Assembly (NCBI GenBank): GCA_046086225.1
Contig: JBJSXF010000206.1
Coordinates: forward strand, 1 to 31,020
Origin: JBJSXF01 sp046086225
GTDB taxonomy: Bacteria > Actinomycetota > Acidimicrobiia > IMCC26256 > PALSA-610
Reading direction: 5' to 3'
Length of the DNA stretch: 31,020 bases
This document shows, piece after piece, positions 22,315 to 29,394 of this stretch. Every line of letters starts with the position of its first letter. Positions within the stretch are counted from its first letter, which is position 1. Under the pieces are notes generated by a model that worked only from the letters and a program-made list of their open reading frames with translations, did no database searches and was not told where the DNA came from. Both the position numbers and the translations under genes were made by a program.

Positions 22315-22345
22315 CGATCTCGATCTCCCGGAGAGGTCGAGATCG
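22315..22345 (-). terminator. Hairpin after the bifunctional nuclease gene
   Basis: Perfect 9-bp stem CGATCTCGA / TCGAGATCG with a 13-base interior that can form three more pairs, starting 4 bp after the bfn stop. There is no T-tract. It separates the FHA - ftsR-like - bfn unit from the MerR promoter. Confidence 0.55.
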
Positions 22346-22349
22346 GGGC

Positions 22350-22832
22350 TCAGGTGGCGAAATCCTCAGGGCTGATCGTGTCGAGGAACTCCCGGAACTG
22401 CTCGACCTCCTGCTCCTCCTCCTCGGCCTCGAATTCCACGCCGGCCTCGTCGAGCACCGCCTCGGCGGCGAAGATCGGGACGGCATCGCCGTACCGGACC
22501 GCCAGAGCGATCGCGTCGGAGGGGCGGGAGGAGATGACGGACCGCTCCCCTCCCCGTTCGAGGGTCAGCTCGGCGTAGAACGTGCCGTCGCGCAGCTCGG
22601 TGATCTCGACCCGCTCGATCCGGACCGCCTGATCGTCGAGCACCGTCTTGAAGAGGTCGTGGGTCATGGGTCGGGGCGTCTCGGTGCCCTGCAGGGCATA
22701 GACGATCGCCGAGGCCTCGGGCGTGCCGATGAAGATCGGGAGGAACCGGGCACCGGCATCCTCGCGGAGGAGCACGATCGGCTGGTTCGAAGGGACCTCG
22801 AGGCGCACACCGACGATTGAGAGCGGGATCAC
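22350..22832 (-). CDS. Bifunctional nuclease family (BFN/DUF151) protein
   Basis: A 160-residue protein of the BFN domain family, named after a plant bifunctional nuclease; the bacterial role is poorly known. Conserved parts are ILREDAGARFLPIFIG-like (here VLLREDAGARFLPIFIGTPEA), PMTHDLFKTVLDD, and ISSRPSDAIALAVRYGDAVPIFAAEAVLDEAG. The C-terminus is acidic (EAEEEEQEVEQFREFLD), as in actinobacterial members. GTG 22832 follows GGAGGT four bases upstream. Its position between two MerR genes and downstream of an FHA gene matches the mycobacterial block, where it is the Rv1829 counterpart. Confidence 0.95.
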   Translation of the reverse strand: MIPLSIVGVRLEVPSNQPIVLLREDAGARFLPIFIGTPEASAIVYALQGTETPRPMTHDLFKTVLDDQAVRIERVEITELRDGTFYAELTLERGGERSVISSRPSDAIALAVRYGDAVPIFAAEAVLDEAGVEFEAEEEEQEVEQFREFLDTISPEDFAT

Positions 22833-22859
22833 AGCACCTCCGGGAGAGTCGATTTCACC

Positions 22860-23696
22860 CTACCCCCGACCCCGGCTGCCGTTTCCCCGACCGGAGCCCG
22901 CATCCTCGTCGGGTCGCCGGAGGGCCGAGCGCAGCAACGCGGTTCGCAATCTCCGCCCACTCGTCGCGAGCTCCCCGAGGACTTCCGCCGAACGGGCCCG
23001 GGCCTCCGGATCTCGGCGACGCCGGAGCGGCAGCACCACCTGCGAGAACAGGCCGGCCTCCCGATCGGCGAAGGCCCGGTACATGCGGAGGTGACGCGGT
23101 TCGATCCCGTGGGCCATGAATGCCGCACAGGCCCGGGCGATGACGAGCGCGTCATCGTCGAAGAGCACTCGGTCCCGGGTCGCGAGAACGGGCGCGATCA
23201 GGCCGAACTCCTCGAGTCGGCCGAGGTCGGCGTCGGTGATCCCGGCGGCTCGCGCCAGTTCGGCCCGGGTGAGGCTCACCCCGGACGGATCGGCCGCGAG
23301 CTCATCGGTACCGGTCGGGCCGTCGTTGATGGCAACGGTTCGGGCCCCGGCCTCGGCTTCCTGACGGGTACGGGCGAAGAGCTCGTCGACCGTCCGTGGA
23401 TCGAGCAGCCGTTCCTGCGCTCCCGGTGGGGCCGGGAACCCACCGTTCCGGTCGATCTCCTCGAGCCGCTCACCGATCACCTTGAGCGGCAGGAAGTTGT
23501 CCCGCTGCTCCCGGAGGATGAACCGCAGCCGCTCGACGTCGGACGGCTGGAACCTCCGGTAGCCCGACGGCGTTCGCTCGGGATCGACCAACCCTTGACC
23601 CTCGAGGAAGCGGATCTTCGAGATGGTGACGTCGGGGAACTCCTCGCGGAGCTGAGCCAGCACCTCACCGATCGTCGTGTACGACCGTCGGGCCAC
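22860..23696 (-). CDS. ftsR: MerR family regulator, FtsR-like
   Basis: A 278-residue regulator. The N-terminal MerR domain reads YTTIGEVLAQLREEFPDVTISKIRFLEGQGLVDPERTPSGYRRF and matches the actinobacterial family to which Rv1828 and corynebacterial FtsR (an activator of ftsZ) belong. A second helix-turn-helix-like region (LTRAELARAAGITDADLGRLEEFGLI) lies in the C-terminal half, also typical of that family. The symbol is assigned by similarity and gene order only. GTG 23696 is chosen over upstream starts because it is one base after the FHA stop and opens directly onto the conserved RRSYTTIGEVL. The last 25 residues are a basic Gly/Arg tail. Confidence 0.88.
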   Translation of the reverse strand: MARRSYTTIGEVLAQLREEFPDVTISKIRFLEGQGLVDPERTPSGYRRFQPSDVERLRFILREQRDNFLPLKVIGERLEEIDRNGGFPAPPGAQERLLDPRTVDELFARTRQEAEAGARTVAINDGPTGTDELAADPSGVSLTRAELARAAGITDADLGRLEEFGLIAPVLATRDRVLFDDDALVIARACAAFMAHGIEPRHLRMYRAFADREAGLFSQVVLPLRRRRDPEARARSAEVLGELATSGRRLRTALLRSALRRPDEDAGSGRGNGSRGRG

Positions 23697-23697
23697 C

Positions 23698-24171
23698 TCA
23701 GCCCGCCCGGCCGCCGACGAGGAAGGTGAGCCGGTACCGCCCGATCTGCACTTCGTCACCGGAGTCGAGCCGAGCTTCATCGACCCGCCGCCGGTTCACG
23801 TAGGTGCCGTTGAGCGACCCGGCGTCGCGGAGTCGGAATCCGTCGGCGCCCCGCTCGAGCACGACGTGGCGCCGTGAGACGGTGACGTCATCGAGGAAGA
23901 GATCCGAAGCGGGATGACGGCCGATGGCGGTGCTCTCGGAGTCGATCCGGAACGACGATCCGACATCGGGACCGCTGCGCACGACGAGCAAGCCGACGCC
24001 GAGCGGCAACTCCTCGAGGTACCGGGCGAGCTCGTCCTCTTCGTCGGAATGAGTCACCGCCGCGAGGGTGAGCGTCGACTCCTCTCCGACCGCAGGCCCG
24101 AGCACGGCGCCGCATGAGGAGCAGAAGCGGGCCGAATCGGGGTTGGCGTGGGCACAGCGAACGCAGCGCAC
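23698..24171 (-). CDS. Zinc-ribbon FHA domain protein, GarA-like
   Basis: A 157-residue protein. The N-terminus is a zinc ribbon (CVRC and CSSC), then an acidic linker, then an FHA domain at about residues 60-150 with FRIDSESTAIGRHPASDLFLDDVTVSRRHVVL and DAGSLNGTYVNRRRV, the phosphothreonine-binding core. Its position between gcvH and an FtsR-like MerR gene equals that of mycobacterial garA, which controls 2-oxoglutarate and glutamate metabolism after phosphorylation. The GarA/OdhI N-terminal ETT phosphosite is not seen; the closest is STLTL in the linker. GTG 24171 is chosen from the -10 box 8 bp upstream and because it opens onto the ribbon; GTG 24195 in frame is the alternative. Confidence 0.88.
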   Translation of the reverse strand: MRCVRCAHANPDSARFCSSCGAVLGPAVGEESTLTLAAVTHSDEEDELARYLEELPLGVGLLVVRSGPDVGSSFRIDSESTAIGRHPASDLFLDDVTVSRRHVVLERGADGFRLRDAGSLNGTYVNRRRVDEARLDSGDEVQIGRYRLTFLVGGRAG

Positions 24172-24179
24172 GATCGGGC

Positions 24180-24185
24180 AGGGTA
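24180..24185 (-). promoter_or_regulatory. -10 box of a leaderless promoter for the FHA gene
   Basis: TACCCT on the minus strand ends 8 bp before GTG 24171. Together with the hairpin after gcvH it marks the start of a separate FHA - ftsR-like - bfn transcript. Confidence 0.5.
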
Positions 24186-24218
24186 CCCCCGGCACCCCCC
24201 GGTCTCAACGCCCCCGGG

Positions 24219-24247
24219 CTCGACCTCTACCGAAGCGTGAGGTCGAG
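24219..24247 (-). terminator. Hairpin after gcvH with a possible UUCG loop
   Basis: Perfect 9-bp stem CTCGACCTC / GAGGTCGAG, 12 bp after the gcvH stop. The 11-base loop contains CTTCGG on the minus strand, which could fold as a C(UUCG)G tetraloop. No T-tract follows. Confidence 0.6.
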
Positions 24248-24259
24248 ACTCGGCGAGGG

Positions 24260-24640
24260 TCAGCCCTCCGTGAGGGCGCGGTATGCGTCGGCGTCGAGGA
24301 GCCCCTCGACCTCGGCCGGATCGGCGCAGTCGATCTCGAGCATCCACCCCTCGCCGTACGGGTCGGCGTTCACGAGCTCCGGGTGATCGGTGAGCGCCGG
24401 GTTGACGGTCCGCACCGTGCCGGAGACCGGTGCGTAGACGTCGGAGACCGACTTCGTCGATTCGATCTCCCCCGCCGTCGCACCCGAGGACACGACCGTT
24501 CCCTCGGCCGGGAGCTCGACGAAGACGACATCGCCGAGGCTGTCCTGGGCGAAGTCGGTGATCCCGACCCGGGCCACGGAACCGTCGAGCCGCACCCACT
24601 CGTGCTCACGGCTGTACTTGAGGTCGGCGGGAATCTCCAT
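24260..24640 (-). CDS. gcvH: Glycine cleavage system H protein
   Basis: Lipoylated carrier that shuttles the aminomethyl group between the P, T and L proteins of glycine cleavage. The 126-residue protein has the normal length and the lipoyl-attachment lysine Lys63 in EIESTKSVSDVYAPVSG, preceded by KYSREHEWVRLDG and LGDVVFVELPAEG and followed by VNPALTDHPELVNADPYGEGWM. ATG 24640 is clear from the family and has a -10 box (TACGCT) 7 bp upstream. It appears to be a single-gene unit, since a hairpin follows the stop and the FHA gene has its own promoter. The upstream gene ends 14 bp before its start. Confidence 0.97.
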   Translation of the reverse strand: MEIPADLKYSREHEWVRLDGSVARVGITDFAQDSLGDVVFVELPAEGTVVSSGATAGEIESTKSVSDVYAPVSGTVRTVNPALTDHPELVNADPYGEGWMLEIDCADPAEVEGLLDADAYRALTEG

Positions 24641-24647
24641 GGCGCCG

Positions 24648-24653
24648 AGCGTA
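24648..24653 (-). promoter_or_regulatory. -10 box of a leaderless promoter for gcvH
   Basis: TACGCT on the minus strand ends 7 bp before ATG 24640 and begins one base after the TAG stop of the upstream fusion gene. Confidence 0.55.
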
Positions 24654-24654
24654 G

Positions 24655-27147
24655 CTAGCGGGTGAGGTCGGCGACGTGCCCGGCGTAGACCGCGAGGAGT
24701 CGGCGGGCCTCGCTCGCGCTCGGCGCTTCGGCCCAGACGTGCGTGACCGGCGCCTCGGGATCGGGCAGCACGAGCGCCCAGCCCTCGGGCTCCACGATCT
24801 TCACCCCGTCGACGAGCACCGTCGGCCGGTCGGCCGACCGCTCCATGACGCCGCGCATCACCGTGCCCTTCCGCTCCCACGGGGTGGGAATCGCCTCGTG
24901 AGCGATGTGGGTCGGGGGCAGCCCCGATCGGATCGCGGACAGGGACCGTTCGGCGGCGGCGAGGAGGGCGAGGAGATGCACGAGCGTCGCGGCTCCGTCG
25001 TATGCCGGGAGGAAATCGGGCCAGATGAAGCCACCCTCCTGGGATGCCCCGAGGTCGACCCCGCCCGAGCCGGCGACTTCCATGAGGTGGGACGAGGACA
25101 GCTTCGTCCAGAGGATCTCGGCGCCGTGGGCTTCGGCGATCCGCTCGGCGGCCCGGCTGACCGAGACCGGGAGCGCGAACCGGGCATCTCGGCGCTGCTC
25201 GGCGACGAGGGTGACCAGCGCGAGCAAGGTCTCGTCGTGACTGAGCGCGACCCCCTCGTCGTCGACGATCACGACGGTCTCCCCGTCGGCGTCGAAGACG
25301 AAGCCGACGTCAGCTCCCGAGCTCCGGACGAGATCACCGATGCGGGCGACCCGTAAACCGTCGTCGTCCCCGACGCGGGAAGCCGCACCCGTCGCCGCGT
25401 ACGGGTCGACCGCCAGCACGTTGGCCCCGATCTTGGCGAGCACCGTGGGCATGGCGGTCGCCGCCGCTCCGAACGAGTAGTCGAGGACGACCTTGAAGGC
25501 CCGTCGCCGCAGTGCACTCGTGTCGACGCAGGCTTCGAGTGCCGCCGTGTAGAACTCGAGCACTCGAGGCGAGTACGTGATGTCGCCCACATCGCCCGCG
25601 AACGCGCGCCGGAAGTCTTCGCGGTACAGGAGCCGGTCGATTTTGCGCTGCGTTCCCTCGTCGATGTCGAGGCCGTTGGCGTCGAAGAACCGGATCTCGA
25701 CGCTGTCGGGGTCTCCCGGTGCGAGCCGGACGCTGAAGCCGCCGTCGGCCCCCCGATTGCGCACCTGGAACCGCGTGAGGGGCACCGTGGCGAGCTCGAG
25801 GTCGAGGACGTTGACGCCGCTCAGATTGAGACCTGCGATGAGCGCCCGCTTGAGGGCTCGGGCCGTCCGACTGGAATCGCGACTCGTGCAGACGGTCGCC
25901 CCCTTCTTGAGCGCGGTTCCGTAGGCCATCGCGATGCGGACGGCGACCTCGGAGGTGATGTCGACGTTCGCCAGGCCCCGGACCCCGCGCCGCCCGAAGA
26001 GAGTGCGCGCCCCCTTCGTCTCCCACACGATCGACGAGGTCACGACCGCGCCGTCTTCCACCGACTTGAACGGGAAGATCTTCACGCCGGGATTCACGAC
26101 CGCGCCGGCGCCGACGAAGCATTCGTCGCCGATCACGACACCATCGTCGACGGACGCGCCGTCGCGGACATCGCTCGCCCGTCCGATGACCGCACCCCGC
26201 ACCCGGGCCGACGGGCCGATGTAGACGTGGTCGTGCACGACGCACCGTTCGAGCTCGGCGTCGGCCTTCACGACGACATCGGCGCCGAGGACCGTGAAGG
26301 GACGCAGCACCGCGCCCGCCTCGACCCGCGAGTTCTCCCCGATCAGCACCGGACCCCGGATCTCGGCATCGGGCGAGACGTCGGCCCCCTCGCCGACGCG
26401 GATGCCTTCGGCGACCTCGAAACCGGGCAAGGTCAGGTGGAGCGAACCGGCGAGGACATCGTCGTGGGCGCTCCGGTAGGCCGCCAGGGTTCCGACGTCC
26501 TCCCAGTAGCCGTCGACGACCGCTCCGAGGATCGGGAGGTCGGCGGCGAGGGCCGCCGGGAAGACGTCGCCCGAGAAGTCGACGACCTCATCGGCGGGAA
26601 TGTGATCGAAGACCGCGGGTTCCAGCACGTAGATACCCGTGTTGATCGTGTCGGAGAACACCTCGCCCCAGGTCGGCTTCTCGAGGAACCGCTCGATCGT
26701 TCCGTCGGCCCGGGTGATCACGATGCCGAAGTCGACGGGGTTCTCGACCCGCTTGAGCGCGATCGTCGCGAACGCCGAGTGGCTCCGGTGGGCGTCGACG
26801 AGGCTGGTGAGGTCGATATCGGTGAGGACGTCGCCGGAGATCACCAGGAACGTCTCGTCGAGCTCCGCCATTGCGTTGCGGACCGATCCGGCCGTACCCA
26901 GCGGCGACTCTTCGGTCGCGTAGGCCATGCGCACTCCGAAATCGGAGCCGTCGCCGAAGTAAGTGCGGATGTGGTTCGCCAGGTAGGTGACGGTCACGAC
27001 GATGTCGTCGAACCCGTGAGCGGCGAGGTGCCGGACCACGTGCTCCATCATCGGCGCGTTCGCGATCGGCATCATCGGTTTCGGCTGATTGCTCGTCAGC
27101 GGGCGGAGGCGCGTGCCCTCCCCGCCGGCCAGGATCACCGCCTTCAC
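24655..27147 (-). CDS. Sugar-1-phosphate nucleotidyltransferase fused to a degenerate phosphomannomutase domain
   Basis: An 830-residue fusion. Residues 1-235 are a nucleotidyltransferase (KAVILAGGEGTRLRPLT, QPKPMMPI, LVISGDVLTDIDL, FLEKPTWGE, GYWEDVGT), of the mannose-1-phosphate guanylyltransferase type. Residues 250-380 are hexapeptide repeats (left-handed beta helix). Residues 385-830 resemble phosphomannomutase/phosphoglucomutase, but the catalytic loops are changed: TASHNP aligns with RLAPGD (Ala for the phosphoserine), DGDGDR with DADGE, and RPSGTEP with LPDPEAP. From memory, the same architecture occurs in other actinobacteria and in cyanobacteria. It probably makes a nucleotide sugar for glycan synthesis, with the mutase domain regulatory. 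GTG 27147 opens onto the nucleotide-binding motif and follows GAGGAGGG. It lies behind pgsA. Confidence 0.9.
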   Translation of the reverse strand: MKAVILAGGEGTRLRPLTSNQPKPMMPIANAPMMEHVVRHLAAHGFDDIVVTVTYLANHIRTYFGDGSDFGVRMAYATEESPLGTAGSVRNAMAELDETFLVISGDVLTDIDLTSLVDAHRSHSAFATIALKRVENPVDFGIVITRADGTIERFLEKPTWGEVFSDTINTGIYVLEPAVFDHIPADEVVDFSGDVFPAALAADLPILGAVVDGYWEDVGTLAAYRSAHDDVLAGSLHLTLPGFEVAEGIRVGEGADVSPDAEIRGPVLIGENSRVEAGAVLRPFTVLGADVVVKADAELERCVVHDHVYIGPSARVRGAVIGRASDVRDGASVDDGVVIGDECFVGAGAVVNPGVKIFPFKSVEDGAVVTSSIVWETKGARTLFGRRGVRGLANVDITSEVAVRIAMAYGTALKKGATVCTSRDSSRTARALKRALIAGLNLSGVNVLDLELATVPLTRFQVRNRGADGGFSVRLAPGDPDSVEIRFFDANGLDIDEGTQRKIDRLLYREDFRRAFAGDVGDITYSPRVLEFYTAALEACVDTSALRRRAFKVVLDYSFGAAATAMPTVLAKIGANVLAVDPYAATGAASRVGDDDGLRVARIGDLVRSSGADVGFVFDADGETVVIVDDEGVALSHDETLLALVTLVAEQRRDARFALPVSVSRAAERIAEAHGAEILWTKLSSSHLMEVAGSGGVDLGASQEGGFIWPDFLPAYDGAATLVHLLALLAAAERSLSAIRSGLPPTHIAHEAIPTPWERKGTVMRGVMERSADRPTVLVDGVKIVEPEGWALVLPDPEAPVTHVWAEAPSASEARRLLAVYAGHVADLTR

Positions 27148-27172
27148 GAGCCCGCCCTCCTCACGTCCCGGG

Positions 27173-27772
27173 TCAGGTCGTCGGTTCGGCCGCCGCCCGG
27201 GCCGCCCGACCTTCGGCCAGGGCGAGCCGGGCTTCCGGCACGTACCGCACAGCGGCGTAATACCCGAGAACGACACCGCCGATCGCGAAGCCCCAGCCGA
27301 TGAGCGCGAAGACCGGACGGGCCCCCGCGACTGCGTCGGCGAGGAGGAAGGCGGGCAGGGCGAACATCACAGCGAGCGTGCCGGCCTTCCCGGCCCACAC
27401 CACGTCGATCCGCCGGGCCCCAGCCAGCGCCAACGAGACGGTGACGGCCGCGATCGCGACCTCGCGGACGAGCACGATCACGAGCAGCACATCGACGGGG
27501 CCGGAGAGATCGAAGGTGAGCAGGGCCACCGCTCCGGCGACGAGCAGGATCCGGTCGGCGGTCGGATCGAGGATCTTCCCGAGCTCGCTCCCCTGGTCGT
27601 ACCGACGGGCGATCCAGCCGTCGACCCAATCGGTGGCGCCCAGGACGCCGAGGAGCACGGCCGCCGCGATCGGCGCCGGATCGTCCTTCCAACACAGCCA
27701 GAGGAAGACCGGCACCAGCGCGAGGCGCACCGCCGAGATCAGGTTCGGGACCGTCCAGATCCGGCTGCGCAT
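27173..27772 (-). CDS. pgsA: CDP-alcohol phosphatidyltransferase (PgsA type)
   Basis: Membrane enzyme that transfers a phosphatidyl group from CDP-diacylglycerol to an alcohol, most likely glycerol-3-phosphate. The 199-residue protein starts with TVPNLISAVRLALVPVF, the usual PgsA N-terminus, and has the complete catalytic motif D-G-x2-A-R-x8-G-x3-D-x3-D (Asp51, Gly52, Ala55, Arg56, Gly65, Asp69, Asp73), plus several membrane segments. Inositol-phosphate-type substrates cannot be excluded by the motif alone. ATG 27772 has a -10 box 8 bp upstream. The nucleotidyltransferase fusion starts 25 bp after the stop and is probably cotranscribed. Confidence 0.92.
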   Translation of the reverse strand: MRSRIWTVPNLISAVRLALVPVFLWLCWKDDPAPIAAAVLLGVLGATDWVDGWIARRYDQGSELGKILDPTADRILLVAGAVALLTFDLSGPVDVLLVIVLVREVAIAAVTVSLALAGARRIDVVWAGKAGTLAVMFALPAFLLADAVAGARPVFALIGWGFAIGGVVLGYYAAVRYVPEARLALAEGRAARAAAEPTT

Positions 27773-27780
27773 CGAGAGGC

Positions 27781-27786
27781 AGGGTA
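27781..27786 (-). promoter_or_regulatory. -10 box of a leaderless promoter for pgsA
   Basis: TACCCT on the minus strand ends 8 bp before ATG 27772. It directly abuts the hairpin at the end of the gamma-glutamyltransferase gene. Confidence 0.5.
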
Positions 27787-27801
27787 GGCGGTCACCCGCC
27801 T
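27786..27801 (-). terminator. Hairpin with the gamma-glutamyltransferase stop codon in its loop
   Basis: On the minus strand AGGCGG - GTGA - CCGCCT, a perfect 6-bp stem with a GNRA-type tetraloop. The loop contains the TGA stop (27794-27792). No T-tract follows; the pgsA -10 box begins within the last stem base. Confidence 0.4.
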
Positions 27802-29360
27802 GCCACCCCGCCCTCCGCCCGTGGATCAGACGCGGCCCGCACCCCGTGCGCGGTCCGTTCGATCAGGTGGGCGATGCCGGGACCGTGGCGGTAGCCCGGC
27901 GCCCGGCGGATCTCGTGGCCCCGCCGCTCGAGCTCGTCGATCCACGCGGCGTCCATGTGATCCTCGATCACCACGACACCGCTCCCCGGGTCGATGGTGA
28001 ACCGAGGGGCCGAGATCGCGGCCTGCGGGTCGGATCCGTCGACGGCGATCCGGGTGAGGAGCTGCGCGTGGGTCTGGGCCTGACCGTGGGCGCCCTCGGT
28101 TCCGAAGACGAATCCGGGCTGACCGTCCCGGAGCGCCAGCGCCGGGATGAGCGTGTGCATCGGCAGCTTGCGCGGTCCGATGACGTTGGGGTGCCCGGCG
28201 TCGAGCACGAAGCCCGACCCGCGGTTGTGGAGGTTGATCCCCCACTCGTCGACGCGCAGACCCGAACCGGCGGCGAAGAAGTTCGACTGGATCAGGCTCA
28301 CCATGAGCCCGTCCCGGTCCGCAGCGCAGAGGTAGACGGTTCCGCCGTCCGGCGCCGGGGCCGCCGGATGCACCGCCGCCCGACCGGGATCGATCATCGC
28401 CCGCCGCGCCGCAACGGCGTCGTCGGTGAGGAGCGAGGCGGGCGTGACCGTCATGGCGTCGGGATCGCCGAGCACCCGGGCCCGGTCGGCGAGCGCGATC
28501 CGCAGTGCCTCGATGAGGAGGTGTTGGCGGTCGGGGCCGTCGGGCCCGAGGTCGAGACCGTCGAGGATCCGCAGCGCCCCGAGCGCCGTCATCCCCTGGG
28601 TCGGGGGCGGGAGCTCCAGCACCTCGAGCCCGCGAAAGGACGCCCGTAAAGGCTCGACCCAGGCGCCCGCGTGCCCGGCGACGTCGGCGGCGGTCAGGAA
28701 CCCGCCGGCGGCAGCGACGCGCGCCGCGATCGCCGCTCCGATTTCGCCGCGGTAGTAGGGGTCCGGTCCCGAGTCGGCGAGCAGGCGGATCAAACGCGCC
28801 AGTGCCGGCTGGCGGACCGGTCCTCCGGCGGTCACCTCGCCGTAGGCCGCCCGGAAGTCGCCGAGCCCGGATGCGTCGTAACCCGCTGCGATGCTCTCGA
28901 AGAACCAGGCACCGCGCCGCGTCGCCACGAAGCCCTCCTCGGCGTAGCGGAGCGCATCACCCGCGAGCTCACCGAACGACTTCGTGCCCCACTCCTCGAG
29001 GAGCGTGAACCAGCCGTCGACCGCCCCGGGGACGGTCACTGCGTGCGGTCCGAGCACCGGCATCGTGTCCGATCCCGAGAGATCCCGGATCCGGTCGGCG
29101 GTCGCGGTCGCAGGCGCGCGCCCGGTTCCCCGGTAGGCCCGGACCCCACCGTCCCAGACGACAGCCAGCAAATCGCCGCCGAACCCGCACATGTAGGGAA
29201 CGACGACGCCGAGGACGAGGTTCGCGGCGACCGCCGCGTCGACGGCATTGCCCCCGGCGGCGAGGATCCGGGCGCCGGCCGCGGACGCGAGGTAGTGCGG
29301 GGTCGCGACGGCACCGCCGGTGAAGGCCCGGGCTTCCCGGAGCCACACGCTCTCGCTCAT
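27792..29360 (-). CDS. Gamma-glutamyltransferase family protein
   Basis: N-terminal nucleophile hydrolase of the gamma-glutamyltranspeptidase family, which matures by self-cleavage into two chains. The 522-residue protein has GGNAVDAAVAANLVLGVV, CGFGGDLLAVV, the substrate-binding stretch GTGRAPATAT, and ELPPPTQG before the cleavage region. The nucleophile aligns with Thr341 in DGGTVYLCAADRDGLMVSLIQS; classical enzymes have TTHFSVVD here, so the residues after the threonine differ (no His). There is no signal peptide, unlike many exported members. Substrate may be a gamma-glutamyl amide or an acylated antibiotic-like compound. ATG 29360 opens onto the conserved region, with a -10 box 10 bp upstream. 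Divergent from the acyl-CoA synthetase gene. Confidence 0.9.
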   Translation of the reverse strand: MSESVWLREARAFTGGAVATPHYLASAAGARILAAGGNAVDAAVAANLVLGVVVPYMCGFGGDLLAVVWDGGVRAYRGTGRAPATATADRIRDLSGSDTMPVLGPHAVTVPGAVDGWFTLLEEWGTKSFGELAGDALRYAEEGFVATRRGAWFFESIAAGYDASGLGDFRAAYGEVTAGGPVRQPALARLIRLLADSGPDPYYRGEIGAAIAARVAAAGGFLTAADVAGHAGAWVEPLRASFRGLEVLELPPPTQGMTALGALRILDGLDLGPDGPDRQHLLIEALRIALADRARVLGDPDAMTVTPASLLTDDAVAARRAMIDPGRAAVHPAAPAPDGGTVYLCAADRDGLMVSLIQSNFFAAGSGLRVDEWGINLHNRGSGFVLDAGHPNVIGPRKLPMHTLIPALALRDGQPGFVFGTEGAHGQAQTHAQLLTRIAVDGSDPQAAISAPRFTIDPGSGVVVIEDHMDAAWIDELERRGHEIRRAPGYRHGPGIAHLIERTAHGVRAASDPRAEGGVAGG

Positions 29361-29370
29361 GCGGACCCGG

Positions 29371-29376
29371 ACCGTA
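29371..29376 (-). promoter_or_regulatory. -10 box for the gamma-glutamyltransferase gene
   Basis: TACGGT on the minus strand ends 10 bp before ATG 29360, predicting a leader of about three bases. It lies 5 bp from the -10 box of the divergent gene. Confidence 0.4.
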
Positions 29377-29381
29377 ATCGG

Positions 29382-29387
29382 TACCCT
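29382..29387 (+). promoter_or_regulatory. -10 box of a leaderless promoter for the acyl-CoA synthetase gene
   Basis: TACCCT ends 7 bp before GTG 29395. It decides the start in favour of this GTG over upstream in-frame candidates, which would run through the promoter. Confidence 0.55.
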
Positions 29388-29394
29388 GCCGCCC

